From Sympetrum striolatum (Eukaryota > Arthropoda > Insecta > Odonata > Libellulidae), in assembly GCA_947579665.1 (NCBI GenBank), contig OX388347.1, positions 24,048,562-24,112,561 of the forward strand: a DNA stretch of 64,000 nucleotides. Direction: 5' to 3'. A model generated the notes under the pieces. The model was given only the letters and a program-made list of their open reading frames with translations. It ran no database searches and was not told where the DNA came from. Shown piece by piece: positions 33,815 through 43,730 of the stretch; within the stretch, counting starts at the first letter, position 1; the number at the start of each line of letters is the position of its first letter. Both the position numbers and the translations under genes were made by a program.

Positions 33815-34738
33815 TTTCTGATTTTTACTTCTCCATATACGTAGTATGGAGAAAGTATTGTTTTCATGAAAAAAAATCGACTTCGAGATTTCAACGGAAA
33901 TACATGTTTTGGGGTCCCTAGAACACGTTTTGACCATTTTCGGAATGATGTCTGTGTGTATGTGTGTATGTGTGTGTGTATGCTTGTGGGCACTCTAACG
34001 TAAAAACTATTAGCCATATAAATACCAAAATTCATATATAGCACTGTGGTAGGTGCTGTCAGAGTAGATTAGGTTTTGGAGTAAATCGGTTAACCGGAAG
34101 TCGAGTTTTATTCTTCGAAGCAAATTTCCGTTTTTGCACAATATTAGATATTTTGCAAAAACGGAAACGATCTTTGAAAAGTAAAGCTCGACTTCCGGTT
34201 ATCCGATTTACTCCAAAAACTGATCAACTATAACGATACCATCTAAAGTACTATGTATAAAATTTGGTGTTGATACGACAAACAGTTTTCATGTTAGAGC
34301 GCCCACAAAGTACATAATTAGCTACTTCCGGTTTATCAGTATTTCACGAATAACTCCTAAACAATCAGTGATACAAAATATGTTTGATGAAAAAGTTATA
34401 GTAAATTACATTTTATAAAACTTTTATAAATAATAGAATATACCTAAATATCATATTTATGGAGATATTTGCAAAAACGGAAATTTGCTTCGAAGAATAA
34501 AGCTCGACTTTCGGTTAACCGATTTACTCCAAAAACTAATGAACTCTGACAGCACTCACCGCTGTTCTATATATGAATTTTGGTATCGATACGACTGATA
34601 GTTAGTCATTCCGAAAATGGCCAAAACGTGTTCTAGGGACCCCAAAACATGTATTTCCGTTGAAATCTCGAAGTAGATTTTTTTCATGAAAACAATACTT
34701 TCTCTATACTACGTATATGGAGAAGTAAAAATCAGAAA
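33815..34738. mobile_element. 0.9-kb fold-back transposable element with ~300-bp inverted arms
   Basis: The left end, TTTCTGATTTTTACTTCTCC, is mirrored at the right end (GGAGAAGTAAAAATCAGAAA). Pairing continues inward through TACGTAGTA, TTTTCATGAAAA, the GGGTCCCTAGAACACGTTTT block and, with more differences, to TTAACCGG(A/C)AG and the TTCGAAGCAAATTTCCG block. The arms run about 33815-34130 and 34450-34738. The centre (34140-34430) holds further antisense-like copies of the same modules. CTCCATATACGTAGTATGGAG at each end is itself a hairpin. The left arm matches the 5' part of the element at 59.35 kb, so this copy looks like two 5' modules joined tail to tail. No protein frame is present and no clear target duplication was found. 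Confidence 0.8.
33951..33985 (+). repeat. (TG)n/(TATG)n microsatellite inside the fold-back element
   Basis: TGTGTGTATGTGTGTATGTG lies at the same place in the element as the (TCTG)n run of the 59.35-kb copy. It is missing from the right arm, so it expanded or was lost after the arms formed. Confidence 0.75.
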
Positions 34739-35140
34739 GCTGACATATTCTTAAAACCCCTTATGATCTCCATATCCTTCCTAAAACAATAGTGGTGGTT
34801 TAAACTTTTGATGAGGCTGGTTTTCTTTACGGTCAGTAAATACGGTCTTATCTGTAACCCAGAAATTTTAAGAACTAGCTCATGTTTCGTATAACTTGTC
34901 GCCCTTTCCGGATAAGAAATCTTTTTCAATTTCATGTAAACTTTTTAAAAATTTACTCATGCAATATGGATAGGTTAAAAAATAAATTTACATGCATATG
35001 TGCTTGACATTTCAAGACCCCTGCAGTGCCTGGAATTTGGGATAAAACAATAGCTACATATGCCTCCTCGCTAGAATGTTTGAGGTAGATTTATTTTGCC
35101 TTTGCCCACATAGTCTCCCGAATAGCTTGAGTGAACGTTC
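34739..35140. other. AT-rich noncoding stretch
   Basis: A minus-strand frame of 67 codons has no recognised domain. Nothing else supported. Confidence 0.5.
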
Positions 35141-35250
35141 TGGCGAGATAGATCAACGGATGGAGCACCTGACCGGCAATTGGGAGACCCGGGTTCGTTT
35201 CCCGGTCCCGTCGGAAATTTTTGAAGTCTATTCTTTCCATGGGTAGATTT
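35141..35250 (+). mobile_element. tRNA-derived SINE (family C), second copy
   Basis: TAGATCAACGGATGGAGCA serves as D arm and A box. CCTGA-CCGGCAA-TTGGG forms an anticodon-like stem-loop and GGGTTCGTTTCCC a T arm with one B-box mismatch. The body TATTCTTTCCAT and the GAGCACCTGACCGGCAAT block match the 28.6-kb copy. The acceptor stem does not pair, which excludes a working tRNA. Confidence 0.75.
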
Positions 35251-36225
35251 ATTTCTAAATGCAGTCAATTTTAGATAAATTCCCTATAAATTAGTGTATT
35301 TATGTTATCTCGTATGTTGCTTTAGTTCTACTGATTGATTTCCGAGTGCAGTTGGATTTAATACCTCGTTACACGTAGCTGTTTCTATTTGCTTAGCTGT
35401 TTTAAGATTAATTCTGTATATTTTTCAAACCCTTCAGCCACCAGTTTTTTCTGTCTGCCATTGTTCTAAGTAGTAAATAATTAATGAAAGATTTAACAGT
35501 GTATAAAATAACTCAATTAATGGAAAATTAGTAATATTATACAGTATTGTCCGATAATATCGAGAGAAAGGACTTAAATTTTTTGAAGCTAGCATAATGA
35601 TTAGGTTCCTTTTTTATTTGACGAAATATTATATGATGATAGTCAGTTCTGTTTTGTCTTTTAGGCTGATAGATTATCATTCAGAAAATTAGTTTCTACC
35701 TCACGTGAACAAGCGAATCGTAATGTACACATATTAGAATGTAAAATACCGTGATACGTTAGTATTTTTTATAACTTCATCGACAGGTGAGATACCAGGG
35801 GATCATTTCGTATAGGGAGAATCCGAAACTCGCTATATAGTGTATACGGTTGTAGACTCATGGTTAATACAAAACTTTTCCCAGTTACCTCCTTTCAAGG
35901 ATTAAGAAAGCAGCCAAGATATTTCCTTATAAGATCACTATATATGAAAGATATTTTAGGTTTTGTCTAAGTGGTTTGTGAACGTTAGTTGATATTACTT
36001 TGACGAGATTACATTTTATTATCCATACATATTTATAGATAGTTGTGTGATGTATAAATCGTACACATCGCACTCGCACCTAATTATTTGGGAGGACCTC
36101 AAAAAAATATTCACCATTGCAGCTATTAGACATCAAAAACAACTTTTTGTAAACTCAGAATAGTAGGAAGAAGGACGAAATGATGCTCGCTTTTTTCATT
36201 TTTTTTACGTCGCTCCATCGATCCA
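35251..36225. other. AT-rich noncoding stretch
   Basis: No supported feature. Confidence 0.55.
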
Positions 36226-36229
36226 GCCG

Positions 36230-36950
36230 AAAAGAATCTTGGTCGTTCAGGAGGGGAATTGCAGGGGGTGAAGACTCATTCCACCAGCTCATCTCTCCTT
36301 CAGCATAATCCCTACTCTTCAACTTTAAATCTCTTTGCGCAAGCTCGGCTCACCGCCACCAAAATAAAAGGAATAAATTTAAACCGGCTCGCACGGTCCG
36401 CGCACTTTTTCTGCTTCGCTCTTCCCCCCCTCCAAGTATACCTCACCCCCAAGGGAACTCATCCCCCGTCCACCCCTTCCCGCGATCAATGTCTTCCTAC
36501 CTCCGCTTCTTCTTCGACGTAGTTATGCTCTATTTTCTATTTCCCATAGAGAGTGTTTCCCTATCTATGCTTATTCTAATCATTTGAGATCCAGTTTAAT
36601 TATCTTATAATTCCAGAGAAATATCGGGTCCATTTCTCCCGTCGTTTGCAGGCTCCCTAATTTTTCTCATCTTCCCCATTCCCCTTCCTCCCCTCCAACA
36701 CCCCTCCCTCTGCTTTTTTCTCTCGACGAATCAGCTCTCTGTTTGATCCCACATATGAAGGGGGGGGACCACATTCTCACTCTTTCCACCTTTTCCTTCC
36801 ACTCCTCCATTAGCTCATTCTCTTTTATTCTTTCCTTCTATTACATTCTAGCCTCTTTTCCATCGCCTATTCCTCATTCCCCTTTTTATTACGTTTCATG
36901 GCATTTGCGATCTAGTAACTGTAAATTAATGTACCAAGGTAGGTGAGTCA
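36230..36950. other. GC-richer, pyrimidine-biased island
   Basis: Long CT-rich runs on the plus strand (for example near 36420-36480 and 36660-36720). Plus-strand frames of 87 and 67 codons are serine/proline/phenylalanine-rich and low-complexity. The right edge, CAAGGTAGGTGAG, looks like a splice donor, but no convincing exon precedes it. Confidence 0.45.
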
Positions 36951-37600
36951 CGTAGTATTTACAATCTTTGGGGCAAAAAAAGAAAACAAATTGATTTTAA
37001 TTATTTAAATTTATTTAAATCTGAAATGTTATTGACGGCGAATAGACCACAGTTATGTATCGGATAAAGTTTAAATGCATACCGTTTTCTTTCAATCTCA
37101 TTTAGACGCTGTTTTTCAATTTATATTCCTTTATTATTTCCCTTTTTAAAATTCATATTTATGCTCAAAGGTTTTAATATTTATTTATTCGACAGTCCAG
37201 TCCAGATTATGACGAAGGGATTTTTCTACTAAGGAAAGATAACTCCTCATTTTATGCTTGGAATGAAATTTCGCACCAGCAAACAAGTAATAAAATATTG
37301 CGCAACATAATACCAGTTAAAGTGAAAGCGGTATACCCTTATGAATAAATGGCTGCGTATAAATGTTAAAATTCCCATACGGTCAAGGATATCACAACGT
37401 CTTCTGAATATAACACTCAGATATTTATAATTCTTTCATCACATTATATAGAAGATAAATTCTAAGTTAAATCTGAGGTGTTTGGTGCATCTGCTATGAG
37501 TGTACATTTTGGTACTCCACATCGCCTTGTTCCTCGTGAGAACGATGACACGGACATGCAGAGTGGAGAAATGTATCAGTTGCTGTCTTTTGGAGGGAAT
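36951..37600. other. AT-rich noncoding stretch
   Basis: No supported feature. Confidence 0.5.
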
Positions 37601-37634
37601 CGGTCCTTCTGTAGGCTAGGTCAAGGGGATAGAC

Positions 37635-37664
37635 AGGACTAACCTGTCCACTCGGACAGGTCCT
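37635..37664. repeat. GC-rich stem-loop followed by T run
   Basis: CCTGTCC-ACTC-GGACAGG is a perfect 7-bp stem with a tetraloop, extended by AGGA/TCCT across a small bulge and followed by CTCTTTTATT. In a eukaryote this is not a bacterial terminator. A pol III-type T-run end or chance are the alternatives. Confidence 0.6.
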
Positions 37665-38410
37665 CTTTTATTCACTCCTAGCAGTCCCTTTTCCTTATTC
37701 CTCTTCTCCCTGTTAACCTTTCTTTCTTCGCACCCTTTTTCGGGGGCATATTTCCAGCCCCGGATCGAAACCAACCCTTTTTAAAAAGTCTCCACACGCG
37801 TTCACATGCCCATTCCAAGACTTAAAAATCCCCTCCTGCTCATCCCCCCGCACTTTCCCTTCCCTCATTCTCTTCTTTTGGTCTGCACTCGTTGGTCGAA
37901 TCCCCTCCGAGTGTGTTTTGCGGGAGTGCGAGGCGCGGGGAGGGAGGTGCCGGACGCTGGGGAAAAAGGCAGCAGTTTTATATTCTGCAGGGGAGAGAGC
38001 GGTGGTGTCCACGGAAGTCTTCGGTGACCAATTCCACCAACTTTTAACCTCTATTCGTGTCTTGAGGATATCACGGTGAATTTTGGTCTCCTTCTGCACG
38101 TGCAGTGTTCCCCTCGCACGAATCGAACGGATTCTGTGAATGTGTGGGTGGGGAGGAGGTGGACCAAGGGGGTGGGGGAGAAGAGCACGGGGTCCGGCGG
38201 AGGGTGGGGGAGAGAGGGGGGCCAACTCGGCCCTCCCCCAGTCAGTGCACGGGCATTTTTAACGGCGGCTCAGTCAAGAGGACGTTCCTCTATCTCGCTT
38301 CGGTTATTTCCAACGTCCACTCTTCTGCCATCGGCTGACGCGTTGGTGTCACTATGGAGATCGTTCGTCCGTAATCCAGAAGAAGACGCCGGATGTTGAT
38401 TGAAGGTCGA
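37665..38410. other. GC-rich island with abrupt pyrimidine-to-purine strand switch
   Basis: The plus strand is CT-rich up to about 37905 and becomes G-rich after it (GGGGAGGGAGG and GGTGGGGAGGAGG runs), with CpGs throughout. From 38250 to 38400 composition is balanced and CpG-dense. Frames of 107 and 170 codons overlap on opposite strands, without recognised domains. A promoter or other regulatory island is possible; no gene is called. Confidence 0.45.
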
Positions 38411-39195
38411 TAATCTCGAGGGAGTTTACCTTTTGTCGCTGAGAGTCCAAGCGCTGCGGTTACCATCGGAAGACCAATGGAGGAAACTTTCTCTTCGGCT
38501 GCTGCCTTAGAGGATATCTTCTCTGCTCCAGCAGCTTTGTTCCAATTAGTATTCCATTTTATTTTGACCCATCATCTTATTTGATTTTTATTTTTTTCCT
38601 TAGCTACCTATACATTATAATTTATTCATGAGACTTAATTTATTCATGTTGACTTATTATTTTCACCAAATAACTTCTGAAAATTCTCTTGATTAAAATG
38701 CATATAACATTTATTGTTGCAATAATTTTTCAACTCCAAAAAGAATTCAAGCTCATCTTTTAACTCTATTTCAAATTCTTTTTTTGACTTGGTGAAATGA
38801 TATTTATGATATTATTTGTTTAAATTCATTTAATTTCACTTATCATGTCAGTTTGTCGAAGCTTTGTTCTAGACTTTCATATGGCATTCTTGATTTTTTA
38901 TTTTGGTTTTACCTTATTTCAGTACATAGATATAGTTTTGATTTTTTCCTTAATTTTTAATTGATTAAATGTCTTCCTTTGGCTTCATTATATTTCAGTA
39001 TTCCTGCAAGATCTTTGAATCATTATTTCCATCTCTTTTACATTTTCCTTCACTTTAGTTTTGCTCCTCATTCATTTAGTACATTCCTCAATGGAAGGTT
39101 CGATGTTCCTCAGCTACCTTCCTCAAACTCCTAATCATTTCTGTTTCAATTAGCCGTCATTTTTAATTTCCTTCATTTTCTCCTCAGCGAATCAG
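38411..39195. other. T-biased AT-rich stretch between two GC islands
   Basis: Strong T excess on the plus strand from 38560. TTATTCATG occurs twice near 38625-38650. No coding feature. Confidence 0.5.
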
Positions 39196-39199
39196 TAGT

Positions 39200-40560
39200 T
39201 TCCCTTCGTTAGAGGAATTTCCCAGGGCTCCTGATTCCCAGCAAACTTATGAAACGCTTCGCGAGTATTCCATCATTACTCCAGAGTATTCCTCGTCATC
39301 CACGGAGGGAAAATGCCTGCAAATTTCAGCACTCGGAGCAACTCCTTCCGCGAATCTCAAGCTGGATTTACGTTTGAAGGGAGACGCCTTCGGTGCTGTT
39401 CGGAAAAGTATTTTGCCGCGAATTTCCGATCCTAATGGCATGAGTGTCTTGTTCCCTTTTCGCTATTCCAAACAGTTTCCAAAACCTCTTCAGGATTCGA
39501 GTTCATACTTCGAGAAAGAGCCCCCCTTTCCGACAGGTGCCTTCCTCCAATCTCCTCCCAAGGAGAGGAGGAAATTCCGCAAAAATGGTTCCTCTGCGAG
39601 GGAATCTTCGCCTCTGGATAACACCCCCAGCGCCTCCGAGTACCGTGATTTGATAAAGTGCCTCTTTGGGATTACGCTGGAATTTCCCATCGGGAAGAGG
39701 AGGGCAGAAATACACTGGTTGGTGTGTGTGTGAGTGCGAGTGTTTGTGAAAGTTTTAGCGCACCATCTCTCTCTATATCCCCCGAGAAAGTTTTCGGTCG
39801 GCAGCCGAGTGCGGGAGAAGAGTGTTTTCTGTCGGAGTGTCGCGTAATCTTCAGCCTTTCGAAGTGCTTCGCTTCCCACACAGGCCCTCGTTGTCCCGCG
39901 AGGAGGGGTCCAAAGGGTGGGGCCCTTCTTCAGAAGGAGCGTCTTACATTCGCGGCGTCTTCGATCTTCGAGTCCGCGAGGGCTGGAAATTTCCCCCAAA
40001 GACTCCGTAGCTCGTATCCGAATGCCATTCTCTCTCCCTTCTTTGAGGCGCAATCCTCCCGGAAAAAAGGGCCCTTCCGCCCGTGCTCTTTGGTGCCTGC
40101 CTTCGGAAAAGGGAGGCGAAAGGTGGGGAACGTAATAGGTTGACTCGTAAAAGGAAATGGGATTTCTCCGCAAAGCCGCCCTCTTTCCCACCTCGGGCAG
40201 CCTTGAGAAGTGTTCCTCTTGGAAGTAAGAGAGCGGGATTTGGGGAGCGAAGAAGGCGCGGGATGAAGACGCCGGGGGAAGGAAGTGGTTTGGGGAGCGG
40301 GAGGCAGGAAGACGACGAGGAGCGGCGGATGCGGGGGTGGGGGCGATACGTAAGGAGGCGACGAATCACGAGACTTTGCTCCGAGGTGTGGCGTATTCCC
40401 CCTTTTAGAAGGGTGTCGGTAAAGAAGGGGAGGAGAAAATGGGGGAGCGAGGGATTCGGGGGACGTATTAAGGCGTTCATTTTAGGTTAGAAGGGAACTC
40501 CTTCCGAATCCAGAAACTCGAGGAATCCGTGTGCACCGAGTGAGGGATTTCGATGTCTTT
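39200..40560. other. 1.3-kb CpG-containing GC-rich island with overlapping long frames
   Basis: The longest GC-rich block here. Frames of 119-233 codons are open at once in several frames on both strands (largest on the minus strand, 39490-40191, and 39944-40480). All peptides are rich in R, P, S, G and K with no domain I can recognise, and simultaneous openness on both strands argues for composition rather than coding. The right third (40080-40480) is purine-rich. It could be a CpG-island promoter or a composite regulatory region; no TATA or CCAAT cluster as clear as at 43.6 kb was seen. Confidence 0.45.
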
Positions 40561-42765
40561 GAGGAAGCGTCATTTCATAAACGCTCCTCTCTCTGTCTCT
40601 ATGATCTGCTTAAATTGGCTTTTGCGCGCTCAGGAATCCTTTCCGACGCAAAGGGAATTTGGCAAAACGAAGCCTCCTAAAGGGCTGAGGAATTATCGTG
40701 GGTGGGATGTTTCTTTTCCGCCTCCAAGCGTTCATTGCGGTTGGCTGCAAGATTTAATTCATTTCTTCCATTTGATTCTCTTCGTCTAATTTCCTAATCC
40801 CTTAATGTTAAAACTAGGAGTTGGGTTTCCTGTTTTGAGTGAAAAGTATTGGAATTGGGGTTAAGCAGTTAATTCCAGGTTTCATCGGCCTATCGAGATA
40901 AAGAAGACCGGATGGATGAAGAATAATCCTTAGTATGATTTATTATGAGAAAAAGGGATAAATTTAACCTTATAGTGTAATTTTTATTAGCTTAGCTCGT
41001 TTTGTCTAATATTTAAATTCAATTGTATTTCAGTGCTTCTTGTAGCAGAAAAACTTATCAACGACAATTTATCATAGTATAGTCAAGTAATATCATATGT
41101 ATCGCATATTATTGCCAAATAATCATCGAAAAACATGATTTAGTTTTAAATTCGAGGGTTACTGGGTAAATGGAAATATCACATCCTAAAAAATCTAAAT
41201 TTTAGGGTCAACCTTTTCTATAATTTTTGATTTAAGCCAGACAAATATGTTTATCAAAAATTTTATTTCTCTTTTAGACCTCTTATACACGTATAGATTC
41301 CTTCTTTATTGATGGTTTTCCTCGTTATTAATGAATAGTTTTTGTATCGAAAATGAATAAATGAGTTTCTATCCGTGTGGATATTAGGATTTGTGAAAAA
41401 GATAATTGAACGTGAATTATTTTTTAAATATCTATAAAAATCAGAACTCCTTAAGTCCAGGATAAACTAATGGGAGCATTCCTTCAAAAATCCTCCTTAC
41501 GAAATAAGTAATAGTTTAAGATTAACAGAGATAAAGTAAATTAAACAAGTAGCTATACGGTTTGATGTGTGTATCTCTCTCTTAGGTTTAGCAGTAAGCA
41601 AAAATCCTTTATATAAGATTCCACTTTCCTGATGAGACAATGATGTATTCTTGGCTTCTTCAGTCACTCATAATTTTTCTTACCTCCATTTCGATTCCTT
41701 CATTTTTAGATTGTTTACTACTGATGGAAAATCTGGAAATTTTGGTAGTGACTAATCGTATAAAAGTTAAATAATATTTTCTTTTTTTTTCCTCAAGTCA
41801 CAATCCGTCATAGACGGATCTTAGCATTCCTCCATCACGTGATTTCAAGACAAAAACTTTGTAATCGGTAATATTTTTGCGTGAAACACAATTTTCCCTA
41901 CTCGGCTGTTCAATCAAATCCTCATCGGAGTGACGTTGATTGCATTTTGGTACTAAGAGGCTTCGAGCGATGGAAGTTTGCTTTGCATTAACTCGCGTTG
42001 AAGTTTCATTGAAACTGTCAGCGGATTAGTTATCGACCTGTGACATTTTGCTCGATTATTTGGATGTTTAACATGTTAATGATTTTATTTCTAGAACTTT
42101 CAACCTATCGTTTATTTCATTGGAGTTAATAAGGAAATTCAAGGAATCAATTTCATCAATATTAGTCGTTGAAAAAGTTATGCATGAAACTTCATATATT
42201 TTCGCCCCTTTTTGATAGAGATTTTTCGGCTAAATGATTTAAATTTATATGAAAATTTCCGCAACAACCTATCTTAAAGTAATTATTGTTAAACGTTGTA
42301 GATTAATAGTAAAATGATGACAAAATTTCATATGCCATAATATACCAGTCATCAGATCACATGTGAGTTTATTTTAGGTAAATAGACCATTCAAGTTAGT
42401 AAACTTTCAGCTTATTGGCAGATCTTGTAGATGACATGGGTAAATTCAATAGGATAAACTAGAAATCTGTGATAGATAACTGATTAAATCACCTTTAAAA
42501 TATATTTTAAGCGCCATGAGGGTGAATTATCAAAACGAAAGAGTTGGTTATGTGTTATACACATTCTGTTGATTTAGATTTAAAAATTATGGTGATAATT
42601 AAACGCTAATAGAAAATAAAATACTCATCAAATGTAGTCGCTCAATATTTCCACTAATTTAAAAATATATACATATCAAAGATACTATTATTAAACTTAA
42701 TTACTGCTCTTAAAATCAGTAATATATTTCTTTTTATATAACAATATATTCATAAGTAACCATAA
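40561..42765. other. Mostly AT-rich noncoding stretch
   Basis: GAGGAAGCGT/ACGCTCCTC at 40560-40590 is a small imperfect hairpin at the edge of the GC island. Nothing else supported. Confidence 0.5.
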
Positions 42766-42769
42766 CCAT

Positions 42770-43190
42770 AAATACCGGAAGGCAATGAAATGTTGCAAAG
42801 TTCACAGGGCATTACTCGAGCGTCCGACTAATTTCATGCAGCAAAGAACAGAGTGTTATAAATGCATTACCATTGTAAGCATTTCCTAAGAGCGAAGTAA
42901 AAACTCGCAGATGTCTCGAAACAATCTCTCCTTGAAGCGGGGCTGTTTTCTGCATGCGGAATTACTCATTACTCTTTCATGGCTGCATATCCTTGCGCCT
43001 GGCGAGTAAATTAACTCCGTGAGTTATTTACGACTATAGTTTCTCCATTGTTGAGCGCTAATTAAGCCCGTTTACTGAGGAAGAAGAGGAACCACGTCGT
43101 GCAACATTAATGACCCTTAGGTCGCGCCTTGAACACTTTTCCTTTAGGGGTTCTTCATTTTTGCGCCTTATAAGGAATACCACGAAAGGG
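42770..43190. promoter_or_regulatory. Candidate conserved noncoding/enhancer-like segment
   Basis: A motif-rich, balanced-composition segment about 400 bp upstream of the CpG-island promoter. It contains GCGCTAATTAAGCCCG (homeodomain-like core), ACTCATTACTC, TGCATGCGGAATTA and GGTCGCGCC. All three plus-strand frames have stops, so it is not a long exon. The enhancer reading is inference from texture and position only. Confidence 0.28.
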
Positions 43191-43479
43191 AAAGAAATCG
43201 GAGGTAGAAAAATTTAAGTTAATGTTTGAAGTTGTTAGTTATATGTTGAAATTTTAAATTGGCAAATCTTAGAAAGCTGATCGTTTGTTTATTGATTTTT
43301 GGTTCGTTGTAGGTGTCGCTCAGCGATTTGCTTTTGTTTTCAGGTTGGCAGTGTTTTGCGAGATTGATATCTATTCGAGATTAAAATCAAAGATTATACG
43401 CTATTGATTACGAATAAGGTGTACGTACAGTTAAAACGGGATAAGCATGTAAATAGAGAAAAGAAATGGAGATTAGAAA

Positions 43480-43730
43480 TCATACGACAATGGCGGTGTC
43501 GGCGTCGGTCGGGCGTAGCTGTTTCCCGGTCGTCGAGGCCCCCGTCGGCCCACCCACAAGATGCCGACTGCGCCGAGAAGATGGCGGACGCAGAGCTGAG
43601 GGAGTGTGCGTGGGAGCGGGGGCGCACGGGGGCAGAGAGGGGGGGCGGGGCGGACTGTGATTGGTCGCGACGACGTTTTCATCTGAACGATGTGTCGATC
43701 TCGCCTTACGCACGGTAAGATGCTGTTACA
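43480..43730 (+). promoter_or_regulatory. CpG-island promoter with YY1-like, GC-box and CCAAT motifs
   Basis: The most CpG-dense 250 bp of the window. It holds AAGATGGCGGAC (YY1/Pho-like, often overlapping the start codon of housekeeping genes), ACAAGATGCCGAC nearby, GGGGGCGGGGCGG (Sp1/KLF-type GC box) and GTGATTGGTCGC (inverted CCAAT, NF-Y type). A clean splice donor CACG|GTAAGA follows at 43714/43715. The donor favours plus-strand transcription. The CCAAT and GC boxes lie downstream of the ATGGCGG, so either initiation is beyond them with a tiny noncoding first exon (about 43690-43714), or the island also fires to the minus strand, or the YY1-type ATG is the real start. No TATA box is seen. 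Confidence 0.55.
43581..43714 (+). CDS. Possible first coding exon of an unrecognised gene, partial
   Basis: ATGGCGGACGCAG sits in a favourable context (GAGAAG before, G after the ATG). It opens a frame of 44 codons plus two bases that runs into the donor GTAAGA. The peptide begins MADAELRECAWERGRTG and ends FHLNDVSISPYA; it is charged, glycine- and arginine-rich, and matches no domain I know. The frame is also open upstream to 43404, so the start is a choice based on the YY1-like ATGGCGG context. The first intron would begin at 43715 in phase 2. No downstream exon is recognised in the remaining 20 kb, which fits a long first intron but is not evidence for it. It may equally be untranslated leader. 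Confidence 0.28.

Noticed and set aside
37713..38225. 170-codon minus-strand frame
   Set aside because: It crosses the purine/pyrimidine switch, overlaps a plus-strand frame of 107 codons and lacks recognisable domains or splice borders.
39490..40480. Minus-strand frames of 233 and 178 codons
   Set aside because: Several frames on both strands are open over the same DNA, the peptides are R/P/S/G-rich without any domain, and the block is GC-rich with strand skew. Coding by several overlapping frames at once is implausible.
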